From NCBI GenBank assembly GCA_016214125.1, contig JACRPC010000023.1, forward strand, positions 32,223-96,222: a stretch of DNA of 64,000 bases, written 5' to 3'. A program made the translations under genes and the position numbers. The stretch is from Rhodospirillales bacterium (GTDB taxonomy: Bacteria > Pseudomonadota > Alphaproteobacteria > Rhodospirillales > WMHbin7). Below are positions 25,022 through 33,792 of this stretch, in pieces. The number at the start of each line of letters is the position of its first letter. Within the stretch, counting starts at the first letter, position 1. Below the pieces are notes generated by a model. That model ran no database searches. It had not been told where the DNA came from and saw only the letters and a program-made list of their open reading frames with translations.

Positions 25022-25305
25022 CCCTTGTGATAATTGACGATCTCGACGTCATAGGCATCGCCGTCTTGGAACCGAAAGCAAATACGCCAGGGGCCGTTGA
25101 CGGTCATCGCCCATTGACCCCGGCGGTCGCCCTTGAGTTTGTGCAAGCCGACGCTGCCAAGCGGGCTGATGTCGCCCAAAGCCGATGCCGCGTTCAAGGC
25201 CAGCAAGAGATCAACCGCCGCTTGGCGATCAAGCCCGCGAAACTGGTTGAGGGGAACCTCATCCCAGACCTTGCGGCTCGCGGCATTGCGCCAGGACCGG
25301 ACCAT
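25018..25305 (-). CDS. higB: HigB-type toxin (RelE superfamily mRNA interferase)
   Basis: This 95-residue protein has the HigB pattern GLHKLKGDRRGQWAMTVNGPWRICFRF ending in DVEIVNYHKG, with conserved basic residues and C-terminal YH. RelE-type toxins cut mRNA on the ribosome. It is the first gene of a higB-higA-cobO run. It lies 54 bases downstream of brnA on the same strand. Confidence 0.9.
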   Translation of the reverse strand: MVRSWRNAASRKVWDEVPLNQFRGLDRQAAVDLLLALNAASALGDISPLGSVGLHKLKGDRRGQWAMTVNGPWRICFRFQDGDAYDVEIVNYHKG

Positions 25306-25359
25306 GGCAAAAGCGTACTACGTGACACGGTGAAGCGCAAGGCCGGCGGGTGGGCGGGT

Positions 25360-25623
25360 TCATGCGGCGTCGACCTTTTCCGCCAGCCACATCTTGATCA
25401 GCGACTGATACGGCACATCGCGTTTGTTGGCGGCCATCTTGATTCGGTCGAGAAGACCGACCGGCAGCCGGAGCGAAATGGCGGTGGTCGATGGCTTGAG
25501 ATTGGGAAAGCGCACCCGCTCGGCCTTTTGCCAATCGACGTAGGCCGACGAATCGCGGCTTTCCCAAAAGGCCCGTTCCTGAGCCTCGCTCGTGAAGCGG
25601 GGGACTTTAGCTTTCCGTGTCAT
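25360..25623 (-). CDS. brnA: BrnA-type antitoxin
   Basis: This 87-residue protein has a variable N-terminal part that includes WESRDSSAYVDW and a C-terminal ribbon-helix-helix (TTAISLRLPVGLLDRIKMAANKRDVPYQSLIKMWLAEKV), as in CopG/BrnA antitoxins. It binds BrnT and represses the operon. Its start overlaps the end of brnT by 17 bases. Confidence 0.88.
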   Translation of the reverse strand: MTRKAKVPRFTSEAQERAFWESRDSSAYVDWQKAERVRFPNLKPSTTAISLRLPVGLLDRIKMAANKRDVPYQSLIKMWLAEKVDAA

Positions 25624-25909
25624 AGAGGTCTCGCTCTTTTCGATGCATGTCGCGGGCGGAAATCACGCGGATTCGGGTCCGATCGTGGCGCAACGTGAAG
25701 GTGACGTGCAAGCGCCGTCCGGCATCGGTTTGACCCAGGGCGTGATAGCGTGGTTCGTCATGGCTGTGGCGCTCATCGGCAAGAATCAGAAGCGGCTGAT
25801 TGAGAAAAACCTGCTCGGCCTCGGCCAGGGCGACGTCATGCTTATCGACGCTCTTGCGCCGATTGCCTTCGTCCCAATCGAAGCCGGCGATCCGGTCAAA
25901 ATCGATCAT
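25607..25909 (-). CDS. brnT: BrnT-type ribonuclease toxin
   Basis: This 100-residue protein begins MIDFDRIAGFDWDEGNRRKSVDKHDVALAEAEQVF, the BrnT (COG2929) signature, with RYHALGQTDAGRRLHVTFTLR and ISARDMHRKERDLY later. BrnT is a RelE-fold ribonuclease blocked by BrnA. I start it at the MIDF codon, because a 12-residue upstream extension runs through the presumed operator palindrome. Confidence 0.9.
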   Translation of the reverse strand: MIDFDRIAGFDWDEGNRRKSVDKHDVALAEAEQVFLNQPLLILADERHSHDEPRYHALGQTDAGRRLHVTFTLRHDRTRIRVISARDMHRKERDLYDTES

Positions 25910-25913
25910 CCGA

Positions 25914-25934
25914 CGTATATTACCATCATATACG
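25914..25934. promoter_or_regulatory. Palindromic operator of brnTA
   Basis: CGTATAT-N7-ATATACG is a perfect inverted repeat ending five bases before the brnT start codon. BrnA-family antitoxins bind palindromes in their own promoter, so this is the likely autoregulatory site. Which residues contact it is unknown. Confidence 0.55.
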
Positions 25935-25990
25935 ACGGCCGCCAAGCGGCTTGAACCGGTCCGGCGCGATTTTTTGGCCGGAAGACGAAG

Positions 25991-26080
25991 GCGTGGCTGC
26001 GTGGATCAAGTCCGCATAGGATGGTTGGAAGTGCATTCGCGTTTCGGTCTGCCCCGGGCTTGACCCAGCGATCCACGCCT
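25991..26080. repeat. Two facing copies of the dispersed palindromic element
   Basis: Bases 25991-26017 carry, in reverse complement, ATGCGGACTTGATCCACGCA followed by GCCACGC. Bases 26052-26080 carry CCCCGGGCTTGACCCAGCGATCCACGCC in direct orientation. Both resemble the element at 10322-10351. They fill the gap between the brnTA promoter and the end of cobN. Confidence 0.5.
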
Positions 26081-26106
26081 TATTGTTGGAATGAGGGAAA
26101 GGCTCC

Positions 26107-29100
26107 TCACCGCTTTCCCCCGATCCCTCGTAACACCTCGCCAACTGCGTTGCGCCTTGGCTGCCAGAGGCCGCGATCGATCGCCTCTTGGAAGCGGGCG
26201 GCCATTTCGTGCAACGCCGCCGGGTTGGCCTGTTCCAAGAACTGGCGCACCGGCTCGTCTTCGAGATAGGCGGCAAAGAGCTGGTCGAACTGGTGATCCT
26301 TGACCACCTTGGCGGTGGCGGCGAAGCCGAACAGGTAATCGAGCGTCGCCGCCATCTCGAAGGCGCCCTTGTAGCCGTGGCGCATGGCGCCGGCGATCCA
26401 TTTCGGATTGGCGGCGCGACCGCGGACGATGCGGGCGATCTCTTCTTCCAGCGTGTGGATGCGCGGGCGCTCGGGCCGCGAATGGTCGGGGTGATAGAGC
26501 GCCGGCTGCTGGCCCGAGAGCACCCGCACCGTGGCGGCCAACCCGCCTTCGAACTGGTAGTAATCGTCCGAGTCCAAGAGATCGTGCTCGCGGTTGTCCT
26601 GGTTCTGGATCACCGCCTCGACCGCCTCAAGGCGCTTGGCGAACAACGCCTTCGCCGCCTGGCCCTCTTGGCCGGCGCCATAGGCGAAGCCGCCCCAGGC
26701 CAGATAGGCCTGGGCCAGATCGGCGTCGCTCTGCCAGCCCTTTTCGTCGATCAGCGCTTGGAGGCCGGCGCCATAGGCGCCCGGCATCGAGCCGAAAATT
26801 CGGGTGGCGGCCTGGCGGCGGGCGTCCGCGGGCGCCGCGCCTTGGGCGATCCGGCTTTGGGTTTCCTGGCGCACCCGGGCGGCCAGGGGATTGGTCTCTT
26901 CGGATTCGTCCAAGGCCGCCACGGCGCGCACCGCGGAATCGAACAGATCGATCAGGCCCGGAAAGGCATCGCGGAAAAAGCCCGACACCCGAAGCGTCAC
27001 ATCGACGCGCGGCCGATCAAGCACGTCGGGCGGCATGATCTCGAAGCCCGAGAGGCGGCCGGAGCCATCGTCCCAGGTCGGGCGCACGCCCAAAAGCGCC
27101 AGGCCTTGCGCGATGTCGTCGCCGCCGGTGCGCATGCAGCTCGTGCCCCAGGCGGTGAGCGCCACCGCGTGCGGCCAGATGCCGTGATCCTGCAGATGGC
27201 GCTCGATCAGCGCCATCGCCGATTTCCAACCCAGCGTCCAGGCCGACGGGGTGGGCAGGGCGCGGGTGTCGACCGAATAGAAATTGCGCCCGGTGGGCAA
27301 GACCTCGGGCCGGCCCCTTGTGGGGGCGCCCGAGGGGCCGGGGGCGACGAAACGGCCGTCCAGCCCCTTCAAGAGCGCGGCGATCTCGGCGGGGCCCGAT
27401 TGAATCACCGCCGGGCGGATGGTTTGCGCGATCTCGTCCAGCACCGCCCTTGTGCGCGTCCAGCCCCGATCGGCGGCGCCAACGCCCTGCACGAGATCGC
27501 GGGCCAGATGTTCGAGGCGTTCGACCGTGTCGCCCTGGCTGCGCCAGGGCTCGTCGCCGGCAAGGCTTTTGGGCCGCGCGCCCCGCCAGGGTTCGGCGGG
27601 CTGGCAATCCAGGGGATCGAAATCCAGCCCCAGATCGTGGGCGAGTGCGCGCAAGAGCGACTCCTTGGGGCCGCGCGGCAGGCGCACCAGCGCCACCAGA
27701 AGATCGGCCAGGCGATCGCCCTCGGGCGCATGTCCCAGCACATGCAGCCCGTCGCGGATCTGCAGCTCCTTCAGCTCGCACAGATGGTTGTCGAGCCGTT
27801 TCAGGGATTCGTCCTCGGGCAGATCGGGGCGGATGCCGAGATCGGCATCGAGGCCCAAGGCGCGGGTGTAGGAAAGAATGTCGGCGCGCAACGCCGGCAG
27901 GCGGCGGGGGTCCATGCCGGCGGCTTGGTAATATTCGTCGACCAGGCGCTCAAGCACCCGCAGATCGCCATAGGTCTCGGCGCGCGTGAGCGGCGGCGTC
28001 AGGTGATCGACGATCACCGCATGGGCGCGCCGCTTGGCCTGAGTGCCCTCGCCCGGATCGTTGACGATGAAGGGATAGAGATTGGGAAGCGGCCCCAGCG
28101 CCGCCTCGGGAAAGCAGGATTGGGAGAGCGCCACCGCCTTGCCCGGCAGCCATTCCAGATTGCCGTGCTTGCCCATATGCACCACCGCCTGGGTCTTGAA
28201 ATGGTGGCGCAGCCAGGCGTGGAAGGCCAGGTAGGAATGGGGGGGCGCGAGATCGGGATCGTGATAGCTTTTCGCCGGATCGATGTTGTAGCCGCGCGCC
28301 GGCTGGATGGCGATTGCGATGTTGCCGAACCGCCGCACCGGCAAGGCGAAGCCGCCGCAATCGGTTTCGCCGGGGCGAAAATGAGGGTCGGTTTCCGGCG
28401 CGCCCCAGCGTTCGGCGATTTTCGCTTGCACGCTTTCGGGCAGCTCGCCCAGGAAAGCCAGATAATCGGGCAGGCCCAGGCTTTCGGTCGCCGTGCGGCT
28501 AGGATCGAGCGCGTTGGTGGGTCCGGCTTGCATAAGCGCCATCAGCGCGGCGCCGTCCTTGGGCGCCTGCTCCAAACGATAGCCGGCACCCGCCAGGGCG
28601 TCGAGCACCGCCACGGTCGAGGCCGGGGTGTCGAGCCCAACACCATTGCCCAGCCTGCCGTCGCGGTTGGGGTAATTGGCCAGCACCAAGGCCACCCGGC
28701 GATCCGGGGGCGGCGTTGCGGCCAGACGCACCCAAGACGCCGCCTGGGCGGCGGCAAAGGCGACGCGGTCGGGCAAAGGCGCGTGGCGGACGCGGTCGAT
28801 CTCGGTCAAGGGATCGCGCGGCTGCAACTCCTTGAACGAGATCGCCCCGGCCAGAATCCGTCCATCGACTTCGGGCAGCGCCACGCTCATGGCGAGATCG
28901 CGGGGGGATAGGCCGCGCGTGCCCGCCTGCCAGCTTTCCCGATCGCCGCTGGCCAGCACGATTTGCAGCACCGGACAATCGGCTCCGGCCAGGGCGGTGC
29001 CGGCGGCGCCGTCGGGATCGGCCAAAGCGAAGCTGGTGGCGGAAAGGATCACCTTGGGCGGCCGTTCGGCGAACAGGGTTTCCAGGGTGGCGGCGGCCAG

Positions 29101-29829
29101 CCGGTCCTTGAGGCTGGTGACGAAGATGGGCAGCGAGTTCAGGCCTTCCTTGGCCAGGGCGGCGATCAGGGCGGCGATGGGCGCGGTGTCGCCGGCCTGT
29201 TCGAGCGCCCGGTAGAAGAGGATCGCCGCCACCGCCTGGCCCGGCCGCCAATGGGTGCCAAGCGATTCGAGATCGGGGCGGTCGAGGCCGGGCCACCACA
29301 GGCCGGCGGGGGGCAGGGGTGCGGGCTCGCGCCACGCGGTCGGGCGGCCGATCAGGCTGGCGGCGAAAAGCAGGAATTGGCGGGCGTTGGCGGCGCCGCC
29401 CTCGACCAGATAGCGCCAAAGCCGCGCCCGCGCCTCGGGCGCCATCGTGGACGCCGAATCAAGATCGGGATCGGGCCTGGCATCGCCCGGCAGCACGGCC
29501 AACAAAATGCCCCGCTCGCGGGCCGTTTGGGCGAGGGCGTCGAGCCCATAAGGCCAATAGGCCCGTCCGCCCAAAAGGCGCACGACGATCAGTTTGGCCT
29601 TGGCAAGAACCGCCTCGACATAAAGATCGACCGAGGCGTTGTGCTTGAGCCGAAGCCAATTGGCGAGACGCAGACTGGGCGGATCGGTCAAGGCCGCCTG
29701 GGCGTCGGCCAACAGCGCCAGTTCGCCGTCGGCGGCGGAAAGTACGACGATGGCACCCGGCGACTGGCCCAGATCGACGGCCTGGCCGCCCTCGTCGATC
29801 GCCTGGGCCTGGGCGGCAAGAAGATGCAT
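26107..29829 (-). CDS. cobN: Cobaltochelatase subunit CobN
   Basis: This 1240-residue protein matches full-length CobN (about 1250). It carries LVLANYPNRDGRLGNGVGLDTPASTVAVL, QPARGYNIDPAKSYHDPDL, VHMGKHGNLEWLPGKAVALSQ and YPFIVNDPGEGTQAKRRAHAVIVDHLTPPLTRAE, all typical of the CobN/BchH family, and a C-terminal part ending in FLEQANPAALHEMAARFQEAI. CobN, with ATPases CobS and CobT, inserts cobalt into hydrogenobyrinic acid a,c-diamide. No CobS/CobT chelatase subunits are in the window, and CbiX is also present. It follows cobW after one base. Confidence 0.96.
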   Translation of the reverse strand: MHLLAAQAQAIDEGGQAVDLGQSPGAIVVLSAADGELALLADAQAALTDPPSLRLANWLRLKHNASVDLYVEAVLAKAKLIVVRLLGGRAYWPYGLDALAQTARERGILLAVLPGDARPDPDLDSASTMAPEARARLWRYLVEGGAANARQFLLFAASLIGRPTAWREPAPLPPAGLWWPGLDRPDLESLGTHWRPGQAVAAILFYRALEQAGDTAPIAALIAALAKEGLNSLPIFVTSLKDRLAAATLETLFAERPPKVILSATSFALADPDGAAGTALAGADCPVLQIVLASGDRESWQAGTRGLSPRDLAMSVALPEVDGRILAGAISFKELQPRDPLTEIDRVRHAPLPDRVAFAAAQAASWVRLAATPPPDRRVALVLANYPNRDGRLGNGVGLDTPASTVAVLDALAGAGYRLEQAPKDGAALMALMQAGPTNALDPSRTATESLGLPDYLAFLGELPESVQAKIAERWGAPETDPHFRPGETDCGGFALPVRRFGNIAIAIQPARGYNIDPAKSYHDPDLAPPHSYLAFHAWLRHHFKTQAVVHMGKHGNLEWLPGKAVALSQSCFPEAALGPLPNLYPFIVNDPGEGTQAKRRAHAVIVDHLTPPLTRAETYGDLRVLERLVDEYYQAAGMDPRRLPALRADILSYTRALGLDADLGIRPDLPEDESLKRLDNHLCELKELQIRDGLHVLGHAPEGDRLADLLVALVRLPRGPKESLLRALAHDLGLDFDPLDCQPAEPWRGARPKSLAGDEPWRSQGDTVERLEHLARDLVQGVGAADRGWTRTRAVLDEIAQTIRPAVIQSGPAEIAALLKGLDGRFVAPGPSGAPTRGRPEVLPTGRNFYSVDTRALPTPSAWTLGWKSAMALIERHLQDHGIWPHAVALTAWGTSCMRTGGDDIAQGLALLGVRPTWDDGSGRLSGFEIMPPDVLDRPRVDVTLRVSGFFRDAFPGLIDLFDSAVRAVAALDESEETNPLAARVRQETQSRIAQGAAPADARRQAATRIFGSMPGAYGAGLQALIDEKGWQSDADLAQAYLAWGGFAYGAGQEGQAAKALFAKRLEAVEAVIQNQDNREHDLLDSDDYYQFEGGLAATVRVLSGQQPALYHPDHSRPERPRIHTLEEEIARIVRGRAANPKWIAGAMRHGYKGAFEMAATLDYLFGFAATAKVVKDHQFDQLFAAYLEDEPVRQFLEQANPAALHEMAARFQEAIDRGLWQPRRNAVGEVLRGIGGKR

Positions 29830-29830
29830 G

Positions 29831-30838
29831 TCAGCCGATGAGGCCTTTGGCGATGGCGGCTTGGTCCATCCCCTTCAAGCCGATGAAGACCAAGCGGCTG
29901 GCGCGCAGGGCGCCCTTGGCCCAGGGCTGGTCGAAATAGCGCGAGAAGCGCGGTCCCACGCCCTGCAGGGCCAGGCGCATCGGCTTGCCCGGCACGTCCA
30001 AAAATCCCTTGATGCGCAAGATGTCGTGGTGGGCCACGAGATCGGCCAGCCTTGCTTCCAGCGCTTCGGGATCGGCGACGGGGCCAAGATCGAGCGCGAA
30101 GCTTTCGAAATCCTCGTGGTCGTGATCGTCCATGCTGTCGTGCAGCGCCGGACGGGACTCGAGATCGTCCTCGGCCGCCGCCGCCAGCCCCAGAAGGATC
30201 GCCGGCGCCACCTGGCCGTGGCGGGCGCCCACCAGCTTGACGCCGGGGCGCAGGCGTTGGGTCAAATCGGCGGCCAGTTGGGCGAAGGCCAGGGGGTCCA
30301 TCAGATCGGCCTTGTTGGCCAGCACCAGATCGGCGCAGGCCAACTGATCGGAAAAGACTTCGTCCAGCGGATTGTCGTGCTCGGGCTTGCCCATGGTTTC
30401 CGGATCGTCGGCGAAGCGCCCGGCCGCCACGGCGGGCGCATCGACCACCGCGATCACCCCATCGACGGTGGCGCGGGCCTTGACCTCGGGCCAGGCAAAG
30501 GCCTTGACCAGCGGCTTGGGCAAAGCCAGGCCGGAGGTTTCGATCAGGATGTGCTCGGGCGGGTTGGGCCGACCCAAGAGGCTTTCCATGGTGGGCAGGA
30601 AATCGTCGGCGACCGTGCAGCACAGGCAGCCATTGGCCAGTTCGATGACGTCCTCTTCGGCGCAGCCTTCGATCGCGCAGCCCAGCAGCAATTCGCGGTC
30701 GACCCCCAGATCGCCGAACTCGTTGACGATGAAGGCCAAGCGACGGCCTTGGCTGTTGGCGAAAAGATGGCGGACCAGGGTGGTTTTGCCGGCGCCCAAA
30801 AAGCCGGTGATGACGGTGACGGGAATCTTGGCCTTCAT
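29831..30838 (-). CDS. cobW: CobW-type metallochaperone GTPase
   Basis: This 335-residue protein has the P-loop GFLGAGKTT (about 11-19), the metal-binding GCLCC motif (about 68-72), ETSGLALPKPLV and the GTPase NKAD motif. A His/Asp-rich stretch (SMDDHDHEDFE) is a likely metal-binding loop. CobW is a G3E GTPase proposed to deliver cobalt to CobN or to the corrin pathway. It lies between cobP (ATGA overlap) and cobN. Confidence 0.95.
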   Translation of the reverse strand: MKAKIPVTVITGFLGAGKTTLVRHLFANSQGRRLAFIVNEFGDLGVDRELLLGCAIEGCAEEDVIELANGCLCCTVADDFLPTMESLLGRPNPPEHILIETSGLALPKPLVKAFAWPEVKARATVDGVIAVVDAPAVAAGRFADDPETMGKPEHDNPLDEVFSDQLACADLVLANKADLMDPLAFAQLAADLTQRLRPGVKLVGARHGQVAPAILLGLAAAAEDDLESRPALHDSMDDHDHEDFESFALDLGPVADPEALEARLADLVAHHDILRIKGFLDVPGKPMRLALQGVGPRFSRYFDQPWAKGALRASRLVFIGLKGMDQAAIAKGLIG

Positions 30839-31341
30839 GCAGTCTCCTTGAAAACGAGCGCCAAGCCGGCGGCGATGAACACCACCCGGCCGGCCTTGGC
30901 CGCCAGACGTTGGTTGAGCAGGCCGGCCTGGTCGCGAAAGGCCCTGGCCAGCGCGTTGTCGGGCACGATGCCCAGCCCGACCTCGTTGGCGACCAGCGCC
31001 ACCGGCCCCGGATGGCGCGACAGCGCCTGTTCGAGATCGAGGGCGGCACGATCGAGATCGCGGTTGGCGAACATCAGGTTGGACAGCCAAAGGGTGAGGC
31101 AATCGACCAGCACGGCGCCCGGATGGGCATCGAGCGCCGGGGCCAGGTCGAGCGGCGCCTCGACGGTGGTCCAGATCGCGCCCCGGCGCGCCCGATGCTT
31201 GGCGATGCGCGCCGCCATTTCCTCATCGCCGATCGCCGCGGTGGCGATGTAGGTGCCGCCCGCGGCAAACAGCGATTCGGCATGGGCGCTCTTGCCCGAA
31301 CGGGCGCCGCCCAGCACCAAGGTGACCGATGACCAGCTCAT
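30835..31341 (-). CDS. cobP: Adenosylcobinamide kinase / adenosylcobinamide-phosphate guanylyltransferase
   Basis: This 168-residue protein has the N-terminal P-loop LVLGGARSGKSAHAE, the ATAAIGDEEMAARIAKHRARR segment with the histidine that is guanylylated in this family, VDCLTLWLSNL and ANEVGLGIVPDN. It phosphorylates cobinamide and attaches GMP for nucleotide-loop assembly. The start MSWSSVTL is chosen; an upstream ATG at 31359 would overlap cobC. Its stop overlaps the cobW start. Confidence 0.95.
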   Translation of the reverse strand: MSWSSVTLVLGGARSGKSAHAESLFAAGGTYIATAAIGDEEMAARIAKHRARRGAIWTTVEAPLDLAPALDAHPGAVLVDCLTLWLSNLMFANRDLDRAALDLEQALSRHPGPVALVANEVGLGIVPDNALARAFRDQAGLLNQRLAAKAGRVVFIAAGLALVFKETA

Positions 31342-31355
31342 GCGCGGTTTCCCTA

Positions 31356-31928
31356 TCACGCCCCGGGAAAGAGCGGAAGGTTGACGCCTTCCACCCGCCA
31401 GCCCTGATCGGTGCGGCTAAGGCGGGTGAGCGAAAGATTATCAATCGTCAGGGCCAGGGCCTTGGCGGGCGACAGATCGAGCGCCAGGGCCAGAGCGGCG
31501 CGGATCGAACCCGCATGGGCCAGCACCAGCACGTCGCCCTCGGGAATCTCGGCGCCGTGCCGATGCAGCCCCACCGCCACCCGTGCCACCACATCGGCGA
31601 AGCTCTCGCCCTCGGGCGGGCGGGCGCGGCCCATATCGGCCCAATACGAATCGGCCTCGCGGCCGATCTCGTCCCAGCGGCGGCCCTGCCAAAGGCCGAA
31701 ATCCTGCTCAAGGAAGGCCGGCTCGATGACAGCGGGCTTGCGGCCCAAGGCGGCCAGAGTCTGCTGGGTGCGCTTCAAGGGGGTGGCGATCACCCGCGCC
31801 GGATCGGGCAGACCGGGCAGGGGGTGGATGCCGGCCAGGTCGGCGTCAAGGTCGGTGCGGCCCACGACGGTGCCGGCGCCGCCTTTCACTTTGGCGTGGC
31901 GAATCCACCACCAGCGCGTTTCGCTCAT
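31356..31928 (-). CDS. cobC: Histidine phosphatase, probable alpha-ribazole phosphatase
   Basis: This 190-residue protein belongs to the histidine phosphatase superfamily: an N-terminal RHAK active-site motif (in place of the usual RHGE/RHGQ), ATPLKRTQQTLAAL, and the second catalytic histidine in VLVLAHAGSIRAAL. By position between cobP and cobV, I infer it removes the 5' phosphate of alpha-ribazole phosphate or adenosylcobalamin phosphate. A more general phosphatase role cannot be excluded. It overlaps cobV by ATGA. Confidence 0.85.
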   Translation of the reverse strand: MSETRWWWIRHAKVKGGAGTVVGRTDLDADLAGIHPLPGLPDPARVIATPLKRTQQTLAALGRKPAVIEPAFLEQDFGLWQGRRWDEIGREADSYWADMGRARPPEGESFADVVARVAVGLHRHGAEIPEGDVLVLAHAGSIRAALALALDLSPAKALALTIDNLSLTRLSRTDQGWRVEGVNLPLFPGA

Positions 31929-32671
31929 GCCAGGCTCGCCATCAGCAGCACCAGGATTGCCGCCGCCTGCTGGCCGGCGCCCACCACATCGCCGGTGTAG
32001 CCGCCGATGCGCAGGCGGGCGTAAGCGTTGACGCCCCAGACGGCCAGAGTGGCGACCAGGAGCGCGGCCAACCCGCGCCCGCCCAGGGTGAGCATTGCCA
32101 CCAGCGCCGCCAGAAGGAAGGACCAGGCGGCGGTCTCGACCGTGGGAATGCCGGCTCCAGCCGCCAGCCCGTCGGTGCGGGCCGGTTTGCCGTAACGCAT
32201 CATGGCGGGCAACAGGCCGCGCGAGATGGCGCCCGCCGCCACCAACGCCGCCAGGGCATGGGCCGAATCGAGGGTGGACAGCGCGCCGACGCGCAGTCCG
32301 ATCGCCAGCACCAGGGCGGCGACGCCGAAACTGCCGATCCGGCTGTCGCGCATGATGGCGAGGATGCGTTCGCGGTCGCCCCGTCCGCCGCCGAAGCCGT
32401 CGGCCATGTCGGCCAGCCCGTCTTCATGGAGCGCGCCGGTCGCCAAGAAGCCCGCCCCGACCGCGATCAGGGCGGCCAGGATCATCGAGAGGCCGATGAG
32501 ATCGGCCACGAGGAAGGCCAGACCCTCGACGAGGCCGATCAGCGCCCCGGCCAGGGCAAAGGCGCGCATCGCCGGCGCCAAGGTGGAATCGGCCCCTTCC
32601 GCCAGCCGGGGCAAGGGCAGGCGGGTGAGGAAAAGCAGGGAAACATGCAAAGCGGCAAGCCAGCGCGTCAC
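31925..32671 (-). CDS. cobV: Adenosylcobinamide-GDP ribazoletransferase (cobalamin synthase)
   Basis: This 248-residue membrane protein (CobS in Salmonella naming) has six or so helices and the GALHEDGLADMADGFGGG motif (about 85-102) that binds the nucleotide substrates. It joins adenosylcobinamide-GDP with alpha-ribazole. The GTG start at 32671 gives the typical N-terminus VTRWLAALHVSLLFLTRLPLP; upstream codons lie in the shared promoter region with the divergent cobT. Confidence 0.92.
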   Translation of the reverse strand: MTRWLAALHVSLLFLTRLPLPRLAEGADSTLAPAMRAFALAGALIGLVEGLAFLVADLIGLSMILAALIAVGAGFLATGALHEDGLADMADGFGGGRGDRERILAIMRDSRIGSFGVAALVLAIGLRVGALSTLDSAHALAALVAAGAISRGLLPAMMRYGKPARTDGLAAGAGIPTVETAAWSFLLAALVAMLTLGGRGLAALLVATLAVWGVNAYARLRIGGYTGDVVGAGQQAAAILVLLMASLA

Positions 32672-32759
32672 GAACGGTTCCAGACTAGAAGGATGGACAG
32701 GGGGGACAAGGTTATAGGAGAGTGTCGCCCCCGCCAACCCCAGCCACGGAGTCGCCCCG

Positions 32760-33785
32760 GTGAACGCTTTTTCGCTGCCCAACAGCCTTGATGACGTGCG
32801 CACCCTCTTGGCCAAACTGCCCGGTCCCGATTTGGCGGCCAAGGCCAAGGCCGACGAGCGCGAACCGCAGCTCACCAAGCCGGGCGGCTCCTTGGGTCGT
32901 CTGGAAAGCTTGAACGCCTGGCTTTCCGCCTGGCAGGGCCGCCATCCGCCGCGCATGGACCATCCCCATTGCCGGGTCTTTGCCGGCAATCACGGCGTCG
33001 CGGCCTTGGGCGTCTCGGCCTTTCCGGCCGAGGTGACGGTGCAGATGGTCGCCAATTTCCAAGCCGGCGGCGCGGCGATCAACCAGCTTTGCAAGGCCTT
33101 CGGCACCAGCTTGAACGTGGTGGCGCTCGATCTCGACCGGCCGACCGCCGATTTCACCCAGGGCCCGGCAATGAGCGAGGCGGAAGGCGTGGCGGCGATC
33201 CGGGCCGGCATGGAATCGGTGCCCGAGGGGGCCGATGTGCTGTGCCTGGGCGAGATGGGGATCGCCAACACCACCAGCGCCTCGGCTTTGGCGATGGCGC
33301 TGTTCGGCGGCCAGGCCACCGATTGGACCGGCCCCGGCACCGGGGTCGAGGGAGCGGCGCTCGCCAACAAGGCCAAGGTGGTGGCGGCGGGCGTGGCGCG
33401 CCACAAAGACAAGGCCAAGGACGGGCTCGATCTTCTCTGCCGGTTGGGCGGGCGGGAACTGGCGGCGATCGCCGGTGCCGTGCTGGCGGCGCGCCTTAAG
33501 CGCGTTCCGGTGCTGTTGGACGGGTTCATCTGCACCGCCTCGGCGGCAACGCTGTTCGCCGTCAACGCCGCCGCGCTCGACCACGCCCAGGTGGCGCATG
33601 TCTCGGCCGAGCCGGCGCACCGCGCCCTGGCCGCCAAACTGAAGCAAACGCCTTTGCTCGATCTGGGTCTTCGTCTGGGCGAGGCCTCGGGCGCCGCCCT
33701 GGCGGTGGCGATCCTCAAGGCCGCCGTCGCCTGCCACACCGGCATGGCCACCTTTGCCCAGGCCGGGGTGAGCGACAAGGGGTAG
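32760..33785 (+). CDS. cobT: Nicotinate-nucleotide-dimethylbenzimidazole phosphoribosyltransferase
   Basis: This 341-residue protein starts at a GTG and carries KPGGSLGRLESLNAWLSAWQG, RVFAGNHGVAALGVSAFP, GEMGIANTTSASALAMALFG and GLRLGEASGAALAVAIL, the last with the glutamate that corresponds to the catalytic residue of the Salmonella enzyme. It makes alpha-ribazole phosphate from the lower base. It is divergent from cobV. The bluB gene for dimethylbenzimidazole is not in the window. Confidence 0.95.
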   Translation: MNAFSLPNSLDDVRTLLAKLPGPDLAAKAKADEREPQLTKPGGSLGRLESLNAWLSAWQGRHPPRMDHPHCRVFAGNHGVAALGVSAFPAEVTVQMVANFQAGGAAINQLCKAFGTSLNVVALDLDRPTADFTQGPAMSEAEGVAAIRAGMESVPEGADVLCLGEMGIANTTSASALAMALFGGQATDWTGPGTGVEGAALANKAKVVAAGVARHKDKAKDGLDLLCRLGGRELAAIAGAVLAARLKRVPVLLDGFICTASAATLFAVNAAALDHAQVAHVSAEPAHRALAAKLKQTPLLDLGLRLGEASGAALAVAILKAAVACHTGMATFAQAGVSDKG

Positions 33786-33792
33786 GGGCTTG

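Noticed and set aside
26188..28911. 907-codon open frame on the plus strand
   Set aside because: It is antisense to cobN, whose protein matches its family throughout. The frame is a high-GC shadow.
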